A stretch of DNA of 55,794 nt from Alphaproteobacteria bacterium (lineage in GTDB: Bacteria; Pseudomonadota; Alphaproteobacteria; JAJUGE01), in NCBI GenBank assembly GCA_029268305.1, contig JAJUGE010000010.1:1-55794 (forward strand). Direction: 5' to 3'. Both the position numbers and the translations under genes were made by a program. Positions within the stretch are counted from its first letter, which is position 1, and each line of letters opens with the position of its first letter. Positions 7,509 through 15,930 of this stretch are shown piece by piece. Under the pieces are notes generated by a model. The model was not told where the DNA came from. It saw only the letters and a program-made list of their open reading frames with translations, and did no database searches.

Positions 7509-7922
7509 ATGAAGGTCGACGGCAATCTTCCGGTCCGCCCCACCACGCACCGGGGCGGGCGCCCGACGAACGGGGGCAGCGGGCAGTTCTCCGCCGAGAT
7601 GGCGACGGGTCCGCACGGCGCCCGTCTCAGCGGCGCGGCGCCGATCGTCGGTGCCGCGGCGATCATGGCTCTGCAGGAGGTTGCCGATCGAGGCGAGGGT
7701 CGCCGCCGGTCGATCCGGCACGCCGGTCGTCTGCTCGATTTGCTCGACGAGCTGCGCGTCGGTCTGCTGACCGGCGGCCTGCCGAGCGCCACGCTCGCCG
7801 ATCTCGCGCGGCTGGCGGGAGAGGCCCGGGACCGGGTCGACTCGCCCGAGCTTCAGCAGGTTCTCGACGAGATCGACCTTCGGGCACAGGTGGAGCTGGC
7901 GAAATACGAGGCGCTCCGCTGA
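7509..7922 (+). CDS. fliX: Flagellar assembly regulator FliX
   Basis: FliX is an alphaproteobacterial trans-acting factor that links basal-body assembly to the sigma-54 activator FlbD. The 137-residue product has the family start MKVDG, a Gly/Pro-rich segment (residues about 10-45), and a helical C-terminal half (LLDLLDELRVGLLTGGLP, then LQQVLDEIDLRAQVELAKYE). It lies divergently from flgI, the same arrangement as in Caulobacter, with a CtrA box upstream and an FlbD-like site in the shared regulatory region. This supports FlbD/FliX control of the surrounding sigma-54 promoters; flbD itself is outside the window. Confidence 0.85.
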   Translation: MKVDGNLPVRPTTHRGGRPTNGGSGQFSAEMATGPHGARLSGAAPIVGAAAIMALQEVADRGEGRRRSIRHAGRLLDLLDELRVGLLTGGLPSATLADLARLAGEARDRVDSPELQQVLDEIDLRAQVELAKYEALR

Positions 7923-7925
7923 TCC

Positions 7926-7951
7926 GGAAGTGACGCGAAATCGTCACTTCC
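7926..7951 (+). terminator. Hairpin after fliX
   Basis: A perfect 10-bp stem GGAAGTGACG / CGTCACTTCC with loop CGAAAT starts 4 bases after the fliX stop. No T-tract follows, so termination would be weak or Rho-assisted. Confidence 0.5.
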
Positions 7952-7968
7952 CGCTCGTTCGAAGACAG

Positions 7969-7996
7969 TTGACCGGTATCCGACTCTTTCTATACT
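7969..7996 (+). promoter_or_regulatory. Housekeeping promoter of dksA
   Basis: TTGACC, 16 bases, TATACT: a near-consensus sigma-70-type promoter between fliX and dksA, giving a leader of about 35-40 bases. It makes dksA independent of the flagellar promoters. Confidence 0.75.
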
Positions 7997-8039
7997 CCGG
8001 CCCAAAACGATACCTATCGGGTAGGGAGCGGAGTTGAGC

Positions 8040-8456
8040 ATGCGGGTTACCTTGCCTCACGATTACCAGCCGTCGGAAGCCGAGCCGTTCATGAATCCGC
8101 TTCAGGTGGAGTACTTTCGGCAGAAGCTCCTCCGGTGGCGGGAGCAGTTGATCCGAGAGTCGAACGAGACGCTCGACAACCTTCAGAAAGAAAGCCTCCA
8201 GGAACCGGACATCACCGACCGTGCCTCGCTCGAGAGCGAACGGGCGCTGGAGCTCCGGACCCGCGACCGGGCGCGGAAGCTGATCGGAAAGATCGACGAA
8301 GCGCTGAAGCGGGTCGAGGACGGCACCTACGGCTACTGCGAAGAGACGAACGAGCCGATCGGCGTCAGGCGGCTGGAGGCCCGGCCGATCGCGACGCTGA
8401 GCCTCGAGGCCCAGGAGCGGCACGAACGGCTCGAGCGCACTCACCGCGACGACTGA
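8040..8456 (+). CDS. dksA: DksA-type RNA polymerase-binding transcription factor
   Basis: DksA enters the RNA polymerase secondary channel and, with ppGpp, adjusts rRNA and amino-acid promoters. The coiled-coil region (QVEYFRQKLLRWREQLI...) and the tip acidic motif are present, followed by the zinc-finger region GYCEETNEPIGVRRLEARP. Only the first of the four classical zinc cysteines remains: CxxC is now CEET and the second pair is SLEA. One-cysteine DksA proteins are known in alphaproteobacteria. ATG at 8040 is preferred because CGGAG lies 6 bases upstream; an in-frame TTG at 8034 is an alternative. Confidence 0.9.
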   Translation: MRVTLPHDYQPSEAEPFMNPLQVEYFRQKLLRWREQLIRESNETLDNLQKESLQEPDITDRASLESERALELRTRDRARKLIGKIDEALKRVEDGTYGYCEETNEPIGVRRLEARPIATLSLEAQERHERLERTHRDD

Positions 8457-8467
8457 CACCTTCCTCT

Positions 8468-8486
8468 CCTCTCGTTCGACGAGAGG
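8468..8486. terminator. Hairpin between convergent dksA and flgH
   Basis: CCTCTCG, loop TTCGA, CGAGAGG lies 11 bases past the dksA stop and 48 bases past the flgH stop on the other strand. It has no clear T-tract and is a possible bidirectional terminator. Confidence 0.4.
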
Positions 8487-8533
8487 CGCGCCCGACCGCG
8501 GGTGCCGAACGCGCGCTGTTGCCGACTTCCCGC

Positions 8534-9295
8534 TCAGAACGGGAAAATGATGTCGTAGACCTGCTGCCCGTAGCGCGGCTGCTGCACGTCGGTGATCTGA
8601 CCGCGCCCACCATAGGCGATGCGGGCCTCGGCGATCTTCTCGTAGCTGATCGTGTTCTGTGAGGTGATGTCCTCCGGGCGGATCACGCCGGTGATCAGCA
8701 ACTCCCGCATCTCGAAATTGACGCGCACTTCCTGACGCCCCTGGATCACCATGTTCCCGTTCGGGAGCACCTGCGTCACCAGAGCGGCAATTTTCAGGTC
8801 GATGCTCTCGCCGCGCCTGACGGAGCCGCTGCCCTCGTTGGCGGTGGCGCTGTCCATGTCGATCAGCGACGCCGGGTTCACGGCATTCGGCAGGATCGAG
8901 CTCAGCTGCGACTCCAGTCCGAGGAAGCTGGTCAGTCCCGCATCGTCCGCGTTCCGGCGGCTGCGGTTCGTCTTGTTGCTGATCTGCGCCTTGTCGTCGA
9001 TCGAGATCAGGACGGTGATGATATCGCCGACCGTGTTCGCACGCTGGTCCTTGAGGAAGGCGCGCGAACCGGCGCGCCAGAGCGAGTTCGGCTGGCGCTC
9101 CACCACCTGGGGTGCCGGCATCGGCAGGCTGACCGGGCGGTAGTCCGGCAGGGCGGTCGGATCGACCACGCGGGTCATCGGCGGCGGGCTGCCGACCTCG
9201 GCCAGGCGCGTCCCTGCATTGCAGGCGGAGAGGGCGAGGCCCAGCGCGGCGACAGCGACGATGCGCAGCGTGCGCCCGGAAGGAAGACGGTTCAT
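8534..9295 (-). CDS. flgH: Flagellar L-ring lipoprotein FlgH
   Basis: FlgH (253 residues) builds the outer-membrane L-ring. A lipoprotein signal is visible: hydrophobic residues and the lipobox LSAC with Cys at about residue 24. Family motifs include SLWRAGSRAFLKDQRANTVG, then DIITVLISIDDKAQ, and near the C-terminus VNFEMRELLITGVIRPEDI, then GGRGQITDVQQPRYGQQVYD. It is last in the flgF-flgG-flgA-flgH unit; its ATG overlaps the flgA stop (ATGA), so translation is coupled. Confidence 0.96.
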   Translation of the reverse strand: MNRLPSGRTLRIVAVAALGLALSACNAGTRLAEVGSPPPMTRVVDPTALPDYRPVSLPMPAPQVVERQPNSLWRAGSRAFLKDQRANTVGDIITVLISIDDKAQISNKTNRSRRNADDAGLTSFLGLESQLSSILPNAVNPASLIDMDSATANEGSGSVRRGESIDLKIAALVTQVLPNGNMVIQGRQEVRVNFEMRELLITGVIRPEDITSQNTISYEKIAEARIAYGGRGQITDVQQPRYGQQVYDIIFPF

Positions 9296-10275
9296 CGGCT
9301 GTACCCCTGGTTGAAGGCGAGCGTGCCGGCCGGCTGGATCTCGACACGGTCGGGTCCGGCGACCACCGCTTCGATGGTTCGGTTGCTCTGCGTGTTGACG
9401 ACCCGGATCGCGGCGCCGTCGGATCCGGCATCCAGCGCCCGGCCGACGGTCGAGAGGGTCATGTTCGGCGTCCGGTAGACGATGGTCACGATGGCACCCT
9501 TGCCGACGACGATCCGCTCCTCGAGATCGCGCTGGAAGATCGGTGCGCCGGGTGTGATCGGGCGCCGCGGCGTCAGGCCGACGATCCGCCGGAGATCCGT
9601 CACCGTGCCGCGGCGAAGCCGATCGGTGCGGACCGTGGTCCAGTCGAGATCGGCATCGGTGACGACCTCGCCCGGCATGACCGGATGCGCCAGAACGGGC
9701 ACGTCCACCACCTCGAAGAGACGTCCGGAAACCTGCTGCCGCGCGATGCCGTCGCGCCCGTCGGGGGCGGCGAGCAAGGCGCTCACCCGCCGGTTGCGGG
9801 CGTCGACGCGCAGGTCCTCGACGCTGATGGCGTCTTCGGTCCCCGTCGGCAGGCGGATCGTCTGCAGCCGGTTGTCCAGCTCGACCTCGAACCGCCAGGA
9901 CGGGTCCCGGGCAGCCATGGCCGAGGCGATCAGCGACTGCAGTCTGTCCGCGCCCACCTCCCGGCTCGCCCGTGTGACGAGGACGCGGTCGCCGCGGCCC
10001 GCCGGTTCCCAGGCGAGACCGTGCCGGTCCGCGATCGACTTCAGCCGAACGGGATCGAAGATCTCGCGCTCGCCGGGGGCGGGCGCCGTGGCGACGGGCA
10101 GCCCGGCCTTGTCGCCGGCGTTCAGGAACAGGTCTCCCAGCGTCACGGCATGGTCGTGGACGACGACCTGCTCGCGCGCCGCCGGGGGCATGGTCGTGCT
10201 CGCCGCGAGCGGGCTGCCGTTCAGGCCGATGGTGACCAGGGCGGCGGCGAGGATCAGGGTCGGTCGGCGATTCAT
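9292..10275 (-). CDS. flgA: Flagellar P-ring assembly chaperone FlgA
   Basis: FlgA is a periplasmic chaperone that helps FlgI polymerise into the P-ring. The 327-residue product has a signal peptide (PTLILAAALVTIGLNGSPLA). The SAF domain, about residues 190-250, contains VPVLAHPVMPGEVVTDADLD and VGLTPRRPITPGAPIFQRDL. The C-terminal ChapFlgA part follows (GKGAIVTIVYRTPNMTLSTV and GAAIRVVNTQSNRTIEAVV). It starts 11 bases after flgG and overlaps flgH by 4 bases. The start at 10275 is the only one that leaves the signal peptide intact. Confidence 0.93.
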   Translation of the reverse strand: MNRRPTLILAAALVTIGLNGSPLAASTTMPPAAREQVVVHDHAVTLGDLFLNAGDKAGLPVATAPAPGEREIFDPVRLKSIADRHGLAWEPAGRGDRVLVTRASREVGADRLQSLIASAMAARDPSWRFEVELDNRLQTIRLPTGTEDAISVEDLRVDARNRRVSALLAAPDGRDGIARQQVSGRLFEVVDVPVLAHPVMPGEVVTDADLDWTTVRTDRLRRGTVTDLRRIVGLTPRRPITPGAPIFQRDLEERIVVGKGAIVTIVYRTPNMTLSTVGRALDAGSDGAAIRVVNTQSNRTIEAVVAGPDRVEIQPAGTLAFNQGYSR

Positions 10276-10286
10276 CGATCTCTGCC

Positions 10287-11072
<786 letters not shown>

Positions 11073-11128
11073 CTGGGTCTACCTCGACTTCGGCTTGTTC
11101 GGTGTGGCGATGGTGGCGTCGTCGCCGG

Positions 11129-11854
11129 TCAGCTCGGCTCGGTCCGCGGAAGCTCGCGGATCGCACGGGTCATCCGTTCGTGCTCGCCGTTCAGCATGTT
11201 CTGGACGCTCTGGAAGGCGCGGTGCACCTCCATCATCCGCGTCATCTCCAGGATCGGCTGGACGTTGGAGCTTTCCGTCATTCCCTGGAGGACGCGCGCC
11301 TCGACGGCGGGGAGCGGCTCCTCGTCCGTCGTATAGAGGCCGCTCATCGTCTTCTTCAGGGCGCCTTCATTCTCGAAGCGGACGAGGTTCAGACGCCCCA
11401 GCTCCTGATCGTCGGCGCTCACGATGCCGTCCGGCGTGATCGACATGTCCGCCGCCCCCTGCGGCACCACCAGCGGCTGTCCTCCTTCCATTAAGATCGG
11501 ATAGCCGTGCGACGTGACCACGCGCCGGTCGGCATCGAGCTGAAGATGGCCGTTGCGGGTATAGCGATCGCCGGCCGGGGTCTCCGCCACGAAATAGCCG
11601 TCGCCCTGGATCGCCAGATCCAGATCGCTCCCGGTGGCGCGGAATTCTCCGGGACGATCGTCGCGGACGGTCGCGAGGTCGTGCACGTAGGAGACGTCCG
11701 ATCCGCCCGGCCCTCTCTGCAGGTATTCCGCGAACAGCACATGCTCGCCCTTGAAGCCGGGGGTGCCGGCATTCGCGATGTTGTTGGCGACGACGTCCAT
11801 CTGCCGCATCAGGGCGGCCTGACGGGAGACCGCGATGTAAGAGGCATTCTGCAT
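11129..11854 (-). CDS. flgF: Flagellar proximal rod protein FlgF
   Basis: FlgF (241 residues from this start) is a proximal rod subunit. It begins MQNASYIAVSRQAALMRQMD and has the rod motif ANNIANAGTPGFKGE, the LDLAIQGDGYFVAET core and the C-terminal MTRMMEVHRAFQSVQNML. An in-frame ATG at 11944 exists, but it lies upstream of the sigma-54 promoter at 11894-11909, so it cannot be on that transcript. The family's usual start matches 11854; 11866 is a less likely alternative. First gene of the flgF-flgG-flgA-flgH unit and divergent from fliL. Confidence 0.93.
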   Translation of the reverse strand: MQNASYIAVSRQAALMRQMDVVANNIANAGTPGFKGEHVLFAEYLQRGPGGSDVSYVHDLATVRDDRPGEFRATGSDLDLAIQGDGYFVAETPAGDRYTRNGHLQLDADRRVVTSHGYPILMEGGQPLVVPQGAADMSITPDGIVSADDQELGRLNLVRFENEGALKKTMSGLYTTDEEPLPAVEARVLQGMTESSNVQPILEMTRMMEVHRAFQSVQNMLNGEHERMTRAIRELPRTEPS

Positions 11855-11893
11855 AGGCTGATCCATCGACCAGGGGTTCGCTGCCGGGCCAAA

Positions 11894-11909
11894 TGCAGGG
11901 GCCGTGCCA
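11894..11909 (-). promoter_or_regulatory. Sigma-54 promoter of the flgF unit
   Basis: Minus-strand TGGCACGGCCCCTGCA keeps GG-N10-GC and matches TGGCAC-N5-TTGCA with one mismatch. It predicts a leader of about 30 bases and so decides the flgF start. Confidence 0.85.
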
Positions 11910-11918
11910 CCGGACATG

Positions 11919-11934
11919 CCGCGGTTTTCCGCGG
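11919..11934. promoter_or_regulatory. Palindrome CCGCGGTTTTCCGCGG upstream of the flgF promoter
   Basis: Two CCGCGG arms, each self-complementary, separated by TTTT, 10 bp upstream of the -24 element. It is the clearest of the three such palindromes (others at 1711 and 7328). Confidence 0.55.
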
Positions 11935-11971
11935 TTTCCGGCATCTCGACACGGCGCGGGCGGTGCAGGGC

Positions 11972-11984
11972 GGCAGATTTTGCC
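11972..11984. promoter_or_regulatory. FlbD (ftr)-like site between flgF and fliL
   Basis: GGCAGATTTTGCC lies about 65 bp upstream of the flgF -24 element and 28 bp before the fliL CtrA box, repeating the flgI/fliX layout. Confidence 0.6.
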
Positions 11985-12011
11985 CGGCAGATCCTTCGAC
12001 CCGGGGCCGCG

Positions 12012-12026
12012 TAAACCTCGTCTTAA
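12012..12026 (+). promoter_or_regulatory. CtrA-like box upstream of fliL
   Basis: TAAACCTCGTCTTAA fits TTAA-N7-TTAA with one mismatch in the first half, 58 bp before the fliL ATG, in the same position relative to its gene as the fliX and cheY boxes. Confidence 0.6.
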
Positions 12027-12084
12027 TCATGCCGCTTTAGGTTCCGGCACCGATCGGGAACACGGATCCACGAAGGATTGCGGC

Positions 12085-12627
12085 ATGCCGGCTGATGCGG
12101 CTCTGGCTGATTCTCCACTCGATGCAGGCGAGGCCGAGTTACCCCCGTCCAAGGGTTCGGGCCTGAAGCGGGCGATCCTGCTCGTGGTGCTCCCGCTCTT
12201 GCTGCTCGCGAGCGGCGCCGCGGGGCTCATGCTGTCGGGGATCTTCGATCCCTTCGGCCTCTCCGGCAGCGCCGAGGAGACTCCGGGAGAGGCCGCCCAG
12301 GTGACCTTCCCCGACCCCGCCAGCCTCGTCTATTTCGACCTGCCGGATCTGCTGGTGAATCTCGACTCCGGCGGCAAGCGGCCGAGCTACCTCAAGATGC
12401 GGGTGAGCCTCGAAATCGCCTCCGACCAGGATCGGGCGGCAATCGAGAAGCTTTTGCCGCGCATCATCGACAGCTTCCAGATGTATCTGCGCGAACTGCG
12501 GATGGAGGACCTGCGCGGCTCGGCCGGCCTCGCGCGGTTGCGGGAAGAGCTTTTGCGGCGGGTCAGCCTCTCCGTGCAGCCGATCGAGATCCGGGACGTA
12601 CTGTTCCGGGAAATGCTGGTCCAGTAG
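12085..12627 (+). CDS. fliL: Flagellar basal body-associated protein FliL
   Basis: FliL (180 residues) is a single-pass inner-membrane protein that surrounds the stator and supports torque. It has a short cytoplasmic N-terminus, one membrane helix at about residues 31-50 (AILLVVLPLLLLASGAAGLM), and a periplasmic stomatin-like domain with FDLPDLLVNLD, YLKMRVSLEIA and a C-terminal motif ending IEIRDVLFREMLVQ. It starts the fliL-fliM-DUF6468-motE unit and is divergent from flgF. The start at 12085 places a normal short N-terminus before the helix. Confidence 0.9.
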   Translation: MPADAALADSPLDAGEAELPPSKGSGLKRAILLVVLPLLLLASGAAGLMLSGIFDPFGLSGSAEETPGEAAQVTFPDPASLVYFDLPDLLVNLDSGGKRPSYLKMRVSLEIASDQDRAAIEKLLPRIIDSFQMYLRELRMEDLRGSAGLARLREELLRRVSLSVQPIEIRDVLFREMLVQ

Positions 12628-12650
12628 CGGCGCCGAGGTCGGGCAAGATC

Positions 12651-13733
12651 ATGGCGGAACCGAACGAAAATCCGGACAAGGACGACGAGGAGGCGCGGCT
12701 CGCCGCCGAGTGGGCGGCGATGGCCGACGAGGATGCGACGGACGAGCCGGAGTTCTCCGAGCGATCCGACCGCGCGCTGAACCAGGACGAGATCGACTCG
12801 CTGCTCGGCTTCAGCAGCGACGATCATGGCGAGACCGAGCAGTCGGGCGTCCATGCGATCGTCAACAGCGCGCTCGTCTCCTACGAGCGGCTGCCGATGC
12901 TCGAGGTGGTGTTCGATCGCCTCGTCCGCATGATGTCGACCAGCCTGCGCAATCTCACCTCGGACAATGTCGAGGTGTCGCTCGACAGTATCCGCTCGGT
13001 GCGGTTCGGCGACTATCTGAACTCGATCCCGCTACCGGCGATGCTCTCCGTGTTCAAGGCGGAGGAGTGGGACAATTACGGCATCATGACGATCGACAGC
13101 TCGCTGATCTATTCGATCGTCGACGTGCTCCTCGGCGGGCGGCGCGGCACGACGGCCATGCGCATCGAAGGCCGCCCCTATACGACCATCGAGCGGAACC
13201 TGGTCTCGCGCATGGTGCACGTCGTGCTCCAGGACTTGAGTGCCGCCTTCGATCCGCTGAGCCCGGTGCATTTCCGCTACGACCGGCTGGAAACGAACCC
13301 CCGCTTCGCGACGATCGCGCGGCCCGCCAACGCCGCGATCCTGACGGAGCTTCGCGTCGACATGGAAGATCGGGGCGGCAAGCTGGAGCTGCTGCTGCCG
13401 TACGCCACGCTGGAGCCGGTGCGCGAGCTGCTGCTGCAGATGTTCATGGGCGAGAAGTTCGGCCGCGACTCGATCTGGGAAGGCCACCTCGCCAGCGAGC
13501 TGTGGCAGACGGACGTGGAGATTCAGGCGGTTCTCGATCAGGTGTCGCTGCCGCTCCGGGAAGTGCTGAACCTTCAGGTCGGCAGCCACATCCCGCTGAA
13601 CGCGACGCCGCAATCCCACGTGAAGATGCACTGCGGGAGCATTCCCATGTTCGACGGCAGCATGGGGCGGAAGGGCCGCAACATCGCCATTCGCGTCGAG
13701 AGGCGGATTTCGCCCGGGGACTACGACACATGA
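12651..13733 (+). CDS. fliM: Flagellar motor switch protein FliM
   Basis: FliM (360 residues) is the C-ring subunit that receives CheY-P. The CheY-binding peptide LNQDEIDSLLGF lies at about residues 43-54 after an acidic N-terminal stretch longer than in E. coli. The middle domain includes LTSDNVEVSLDSIRSVRFGD and the DVLLGGRRG loop, and the C-terminal SPOA-like domain includes LREVLNLQVGSHIPLNATP. It is 23 bases after fliL, and its TGA overlaps the ATG of the next gene (ATGA). Confidence 0.97.
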   Translation: MAEPNENPDKDDEEARLAAEWAAMADEDATDEPEFSERSDRALNQDEIDSLLGFSSDDHGETEQSGVHAIVNSALVSYERLPMLEVVFDRLVRMMSTSLRNLTSDNVEVSLDSIRSVRFGDYLNSIPLPAMLSVFKAEEWDNYGIMTIDSSLIYSIVDVLLGGRRGTTAMRIEGRPYTTIERNLVSRMVHVVLQDLSAAFDPLSPVHFRYDRLETNPRFATIARPANAAILTELRVDMEDRGGKLELLLPYATLEPVRELLLQMFMGEKFGRDSIWEGHLASELWQTDVEIQAVLDQVSLPLREVLNLQVGSHIPLNATPQSHVKMHCGSIPMFDGSMGRKGRNIAIRVERRISPGDYDT

Positions 13734-14170
13734 CCCTGTCACTCTATGTCGACATCGCGCTCGCGGCGCTGCTGGTCGCGACCGTGTTCTATGCGGCACG
13801 GCTCAACAGGCGTCTCGGCATGCTGCGGCGCGACCGCGGAGAGCTCACCGCCCTGATCTCGCAGTTCAACGCCGCGACCGCCGCGGCGGAGGCGGCCATG
13901 CAGGGGCTGCGCGCGTCCGCCGACAACAGCGGCCGGGCGTTGCAGGAAGCGGTGGAGAATGCCCGCGGCACCCTCACGGATCTCAAGCTCCTGGTCGACC
14001 GGGGTGAGCAGGCCGCCGATCGGCTCGACGAGGCGATCAGCGCAGGCCGCGGCCTCGAGCGATCCGGCCGAGCAGTGCCATCCGGCATTGCTGCCGGTTT
14101 CGCTGCCGCCTCCGCTCCGGCGGCCGCGGGGCGAGCCGCCCTGCTCAAGGCCATCGAGCGCATGGAATAG
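13730..14170 (+). CDS. DUF6468 membrane protein of the flagellar operon
   Basis: A 146-residue protein with an N-terminal membrane helix (SLYVDIALAALLVATVFYAA, residues about 4-22), then a coiled-coil region with RRDRGELTALISQFNAA and LQEAVENARGTLTDLKLLVD, and an Ala-rich tail. It matches the alphaproteobacterial DUF6468 type found between fliM and motE. No biochemical function is known to me; its position and coiled coil suggest a role near the motor or in motE/FliM assembly. Start overlaps the fliM stop. Confidence 0.75.
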   Translation: MTLSLYVDIALAALLVATVFYAARLNRRLGMLRRDRGELTALISQFNAATAAAEAAMQGLRASADNSGRALQEAVENARGTLTDLKLLVDRGEQAADRLDEAISAGRGLERSGRAVPSGIAAGFAAASAPAAAGRAALLKAIERME

Positions 14171-14179
14171 GGGAAGCGC

Positions 14180-14869
14180 ATGCGCCGTCGCTCCAGCCTT
14201 CATCTGATCCCGGCGACGATCCTCGCGGCCAGCCTGGTTCTGACAGTGAAGCTCGGCAGCATCTGGCAGGCCTTCTCGGGGGAGGAGGGGGCGGAACTGC
14301 TCTCGATCGCTGTCGCCGAGGAAAAGCCCGAAGAAGCGCCTCGGCCGGAGACGGAAGCGAAGGCCGCCGCCGAGACTGCCGCCTTGCAGGCCGAACTGGC
14401 GAAGGTGGCACCCGGTCGCCTCGACGCGGGCCGGCCCGGCCCGGCCTTCAGCAGCGCCGAGGTGGATCTTCTGCAGAAACTGGCGGCACGCCGGGAGGAA
14501 CTCGACGAGCGGGAGCGGGAGCTCGACCTGCGCGAAGGGTTGTTGAAGGCGGCCGAGCAGCAGCTCGAGCGGAGCTCGAAGGAGCTCGAGGCGCTGCAGA
14601 AGCGCGTCGAGGGTCTGGTCGAGCAACATGACGAGCAGGAGAACAAGCGGCTCGAGAGCCTCGTCTCGATCTACGAGAAGATGAAGCCGAAGGACGCCGC
14701 CCGAATCATGAACGAGCTGGAGATGGACGTCCTGCTCGACGTGATGAACCGGATGAAGGACGCGAAAGCGGCGGGAATCCTCGCCGATATGGACCCGGTA
14801 CGGGCACGTGAGGTGACGACCCGCCTCGCCGACCGCCGCTCGCTCACGGACCCCGAAGAGCGATCCTGA
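14180..14869 (+). CDS. motE: MotE-family flagellar motor protein (MgtE N-terminal-like domain)
   Basis: A 229-residue protein with an N-terminal signal/anchor (IPATILAASLVLTVKLGSIW), an Ala/Glu-rich linker, and a long coiled coil (RREELDERERELDLREGLLK and on). It ends in an MgtE intracellular N-like domain with the signature KMKPKDAARIMNELEMDVLL and ILADMDPVRAREVTTRLA. In rhizobia MotE is a periplasmic chaperone for the stator partner MotC; the same fold is shared with FlgE-linked and MgtE proteins, so the exact function here is inferred from the motility context. It ends the fliL unit; cheY follows with its own CtrA box. Confidence 0.8.
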   Translation: MRRRSSLHLIPATILAASLVLTVKLGSIWQAFSGEEGAELLSIAVAEEKPEEAPRPETEAKAAAETAALQAELAKVAPGRLDAGRPGPAFSSAEVDLLQKLAARREELDERERELDLREGLLKAAEQQLERSSKELEALQKRVEGLVEQHDEQENKRLESLVSIYEKMKPKDAARIMNELEMDVLLDVMNRMKDAKAAGILADMDPVRAREVTTRLADRRSLTDPEERS

Positions 14870-14878
14870 CCCGCTCCG

Positions 14879-14893
14879 TTAACCACGATTTAA
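14879..14893 (+). promoter_or_regulatory. CtrA box upstream of cheY
   Basis: TTAACCACGATTTAA is a perfect TTAA-N7-TTAA site in the 87-base gap between motE and cheY. It suggests that the cheY-cheZ-motB-like-TPR block has its own CtrA-dependent promoter. Confidence 0.75.
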
Positions 14894-14956
14894 CCGGCCG
14901 GCCGATAGCGTCCCGCCGGCGTGGGGGCGCGCAGGACACGCAGCAGGGAGCCAGGA

Positions 14957-15343
14957 ATGCCGGTCGATCGAAACATGAACATCCTCATCGTCGACGACTA
15001 CAAGACGATGCTTCGAATCGTCCGCAACCTTCTGAAGCAGCTCGGCTTCGACAATGTCGACGAGGCGACCGACGGCAGCGCGGCGCTCCAGAAGCTGCGC
15101 GAGAAGCCGTACCAGCTCGTGATCTCGGATTGGAACATGGAGCCCATGACCGGGCTGCAGCTCCTGAAGGAGGTCCGCGCGGACACGAAGCTGAAGGAGA
15201 CGCCCTTCATCATGATCACCGCCGAGAGCAAGACCGAGAACGTGATCGAGGCGAAGAAGGCCGGCGTCTCGAACTACATCGTCAAGCCGTTCAACGCCGA
15301 TACCCTGAAGGCGAAGCTGAACAGCGTCCTGGGAGCCTTCTGA
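14957..15343 (+). CDS. cheY: Chemotaxis response regulator CheY
   Basis: Single receiver domain of 128 residues. The acidic pair DD is at residues 13-14, the phospho-acceptor Asp at 58 (VISDWNMEP), Thr at 88 (FIMITAESK) and Lys at 110 (NYIVKPFN), as in CheY. CheY-P binds FliM; the FliM peptide and the CheZ phosphatase are encoded on either side. ATG at 14957 has GGGAGCCAGGA upstream; earlier in-frame starts would add unrelated residues. Three bases separate it from cheZ. Confidence 0.94.
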   Translation: MPVDRNMNILIVDDYKTMLRIVRNLLKQLGFDNVDEATDGSAALQKLREKPYQLVISDWNMEPMTGLQLLKEVRADTKLKETPFIMITAESKTENVIEAKKAGVSNYIVKPFNADTLKAKLNSVLGAF

Positions 15344-15345
15344 CC

Positions 15346-15927
15346 ATGGTCGCGCAGACGGACCCGGCCATGGTCGCCGACGTCGTCCGCCAGGTCGTCA
15401 GCACGCTGCAGGGCGACCTCACTCCGGCCGATCTCAAGTTGTTCCACGAGATCGAGGAGCTCTCGCAATACATCGCGCGCGCTCGCCGCGAAATCGCCGA
15501 GCTGCGAACGGAGGAGATTCGCGCCCATCACATACCGGCGGCGACGGACGAACTCGACGCGATCGTCGCGGCGACGGAGGAGGCGACCGGCTCGATCCTC
15601 GACTCCGCCGAGCGGATCGAGGAGGTCGCAACTTCGCTGGATGGCCCGAACGAGCAGGCGTTGTCGGAAGCGGTCACGCGCATCTACGAGGCCTGCAACT
15701 TCCAGGACATTACCGGCCAGCGGATCTCGAAGGTGGTCAAGACCCTGAAGCACATCGAGCTGAAGGTCGACAACCTGGTCCAGGCCTTCGGCGGCTATGC
15801 GGCGGCACAGGAAACCATCCGACGACCGGGGCCGCTGAGCGACGACGATCTTCTCAACGGCCCGGCGCTCCCGGCGGAGGCCTGTAAGCAGGACGAAATC
15901 GACGCGCTCCTCGCCAGCTTCGACTGA
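15346..15927 (+). CDS. cheZ: CheY-P phosphatase CheZ
   Basis: CheZ (193 residues) removes phosphate from CheY. The helical-hairpin core carries the catalytic region ACNFQDITGQRISKVVKTL with the conserved Asp and Gln (DITGQ) at about residues 124-128. The extreme C-terminus, KQDEIDALLASFD, is the CheY-anchoring peptide and closely resembles the FliM N-terminal peptide QDEIDSLLGF in this window. It starts 3 bases after cheY. CheZ is present in only part of the alphaproteobacteria, so it is informative about the phosphate-removal strategy here. Confidence 0.93.
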   Translation: MVAQTDPAMVADVVRQVVSTLQGDLTPADLKLFHEIEELSQYIARARREIAELRTEEIRAHHIPAATDELDAIVAATEEATGSILDSAERIEEVATSLDGPNEQALSEAVTRIYEACNFQDITGQRISKVVKTLKHIELKVDNLVQAFGGYAAAQETIRRPGPLSDDDLLNGPALPAEACKQDEIDALLASFD

Positions 15928-15930
15928 CCC

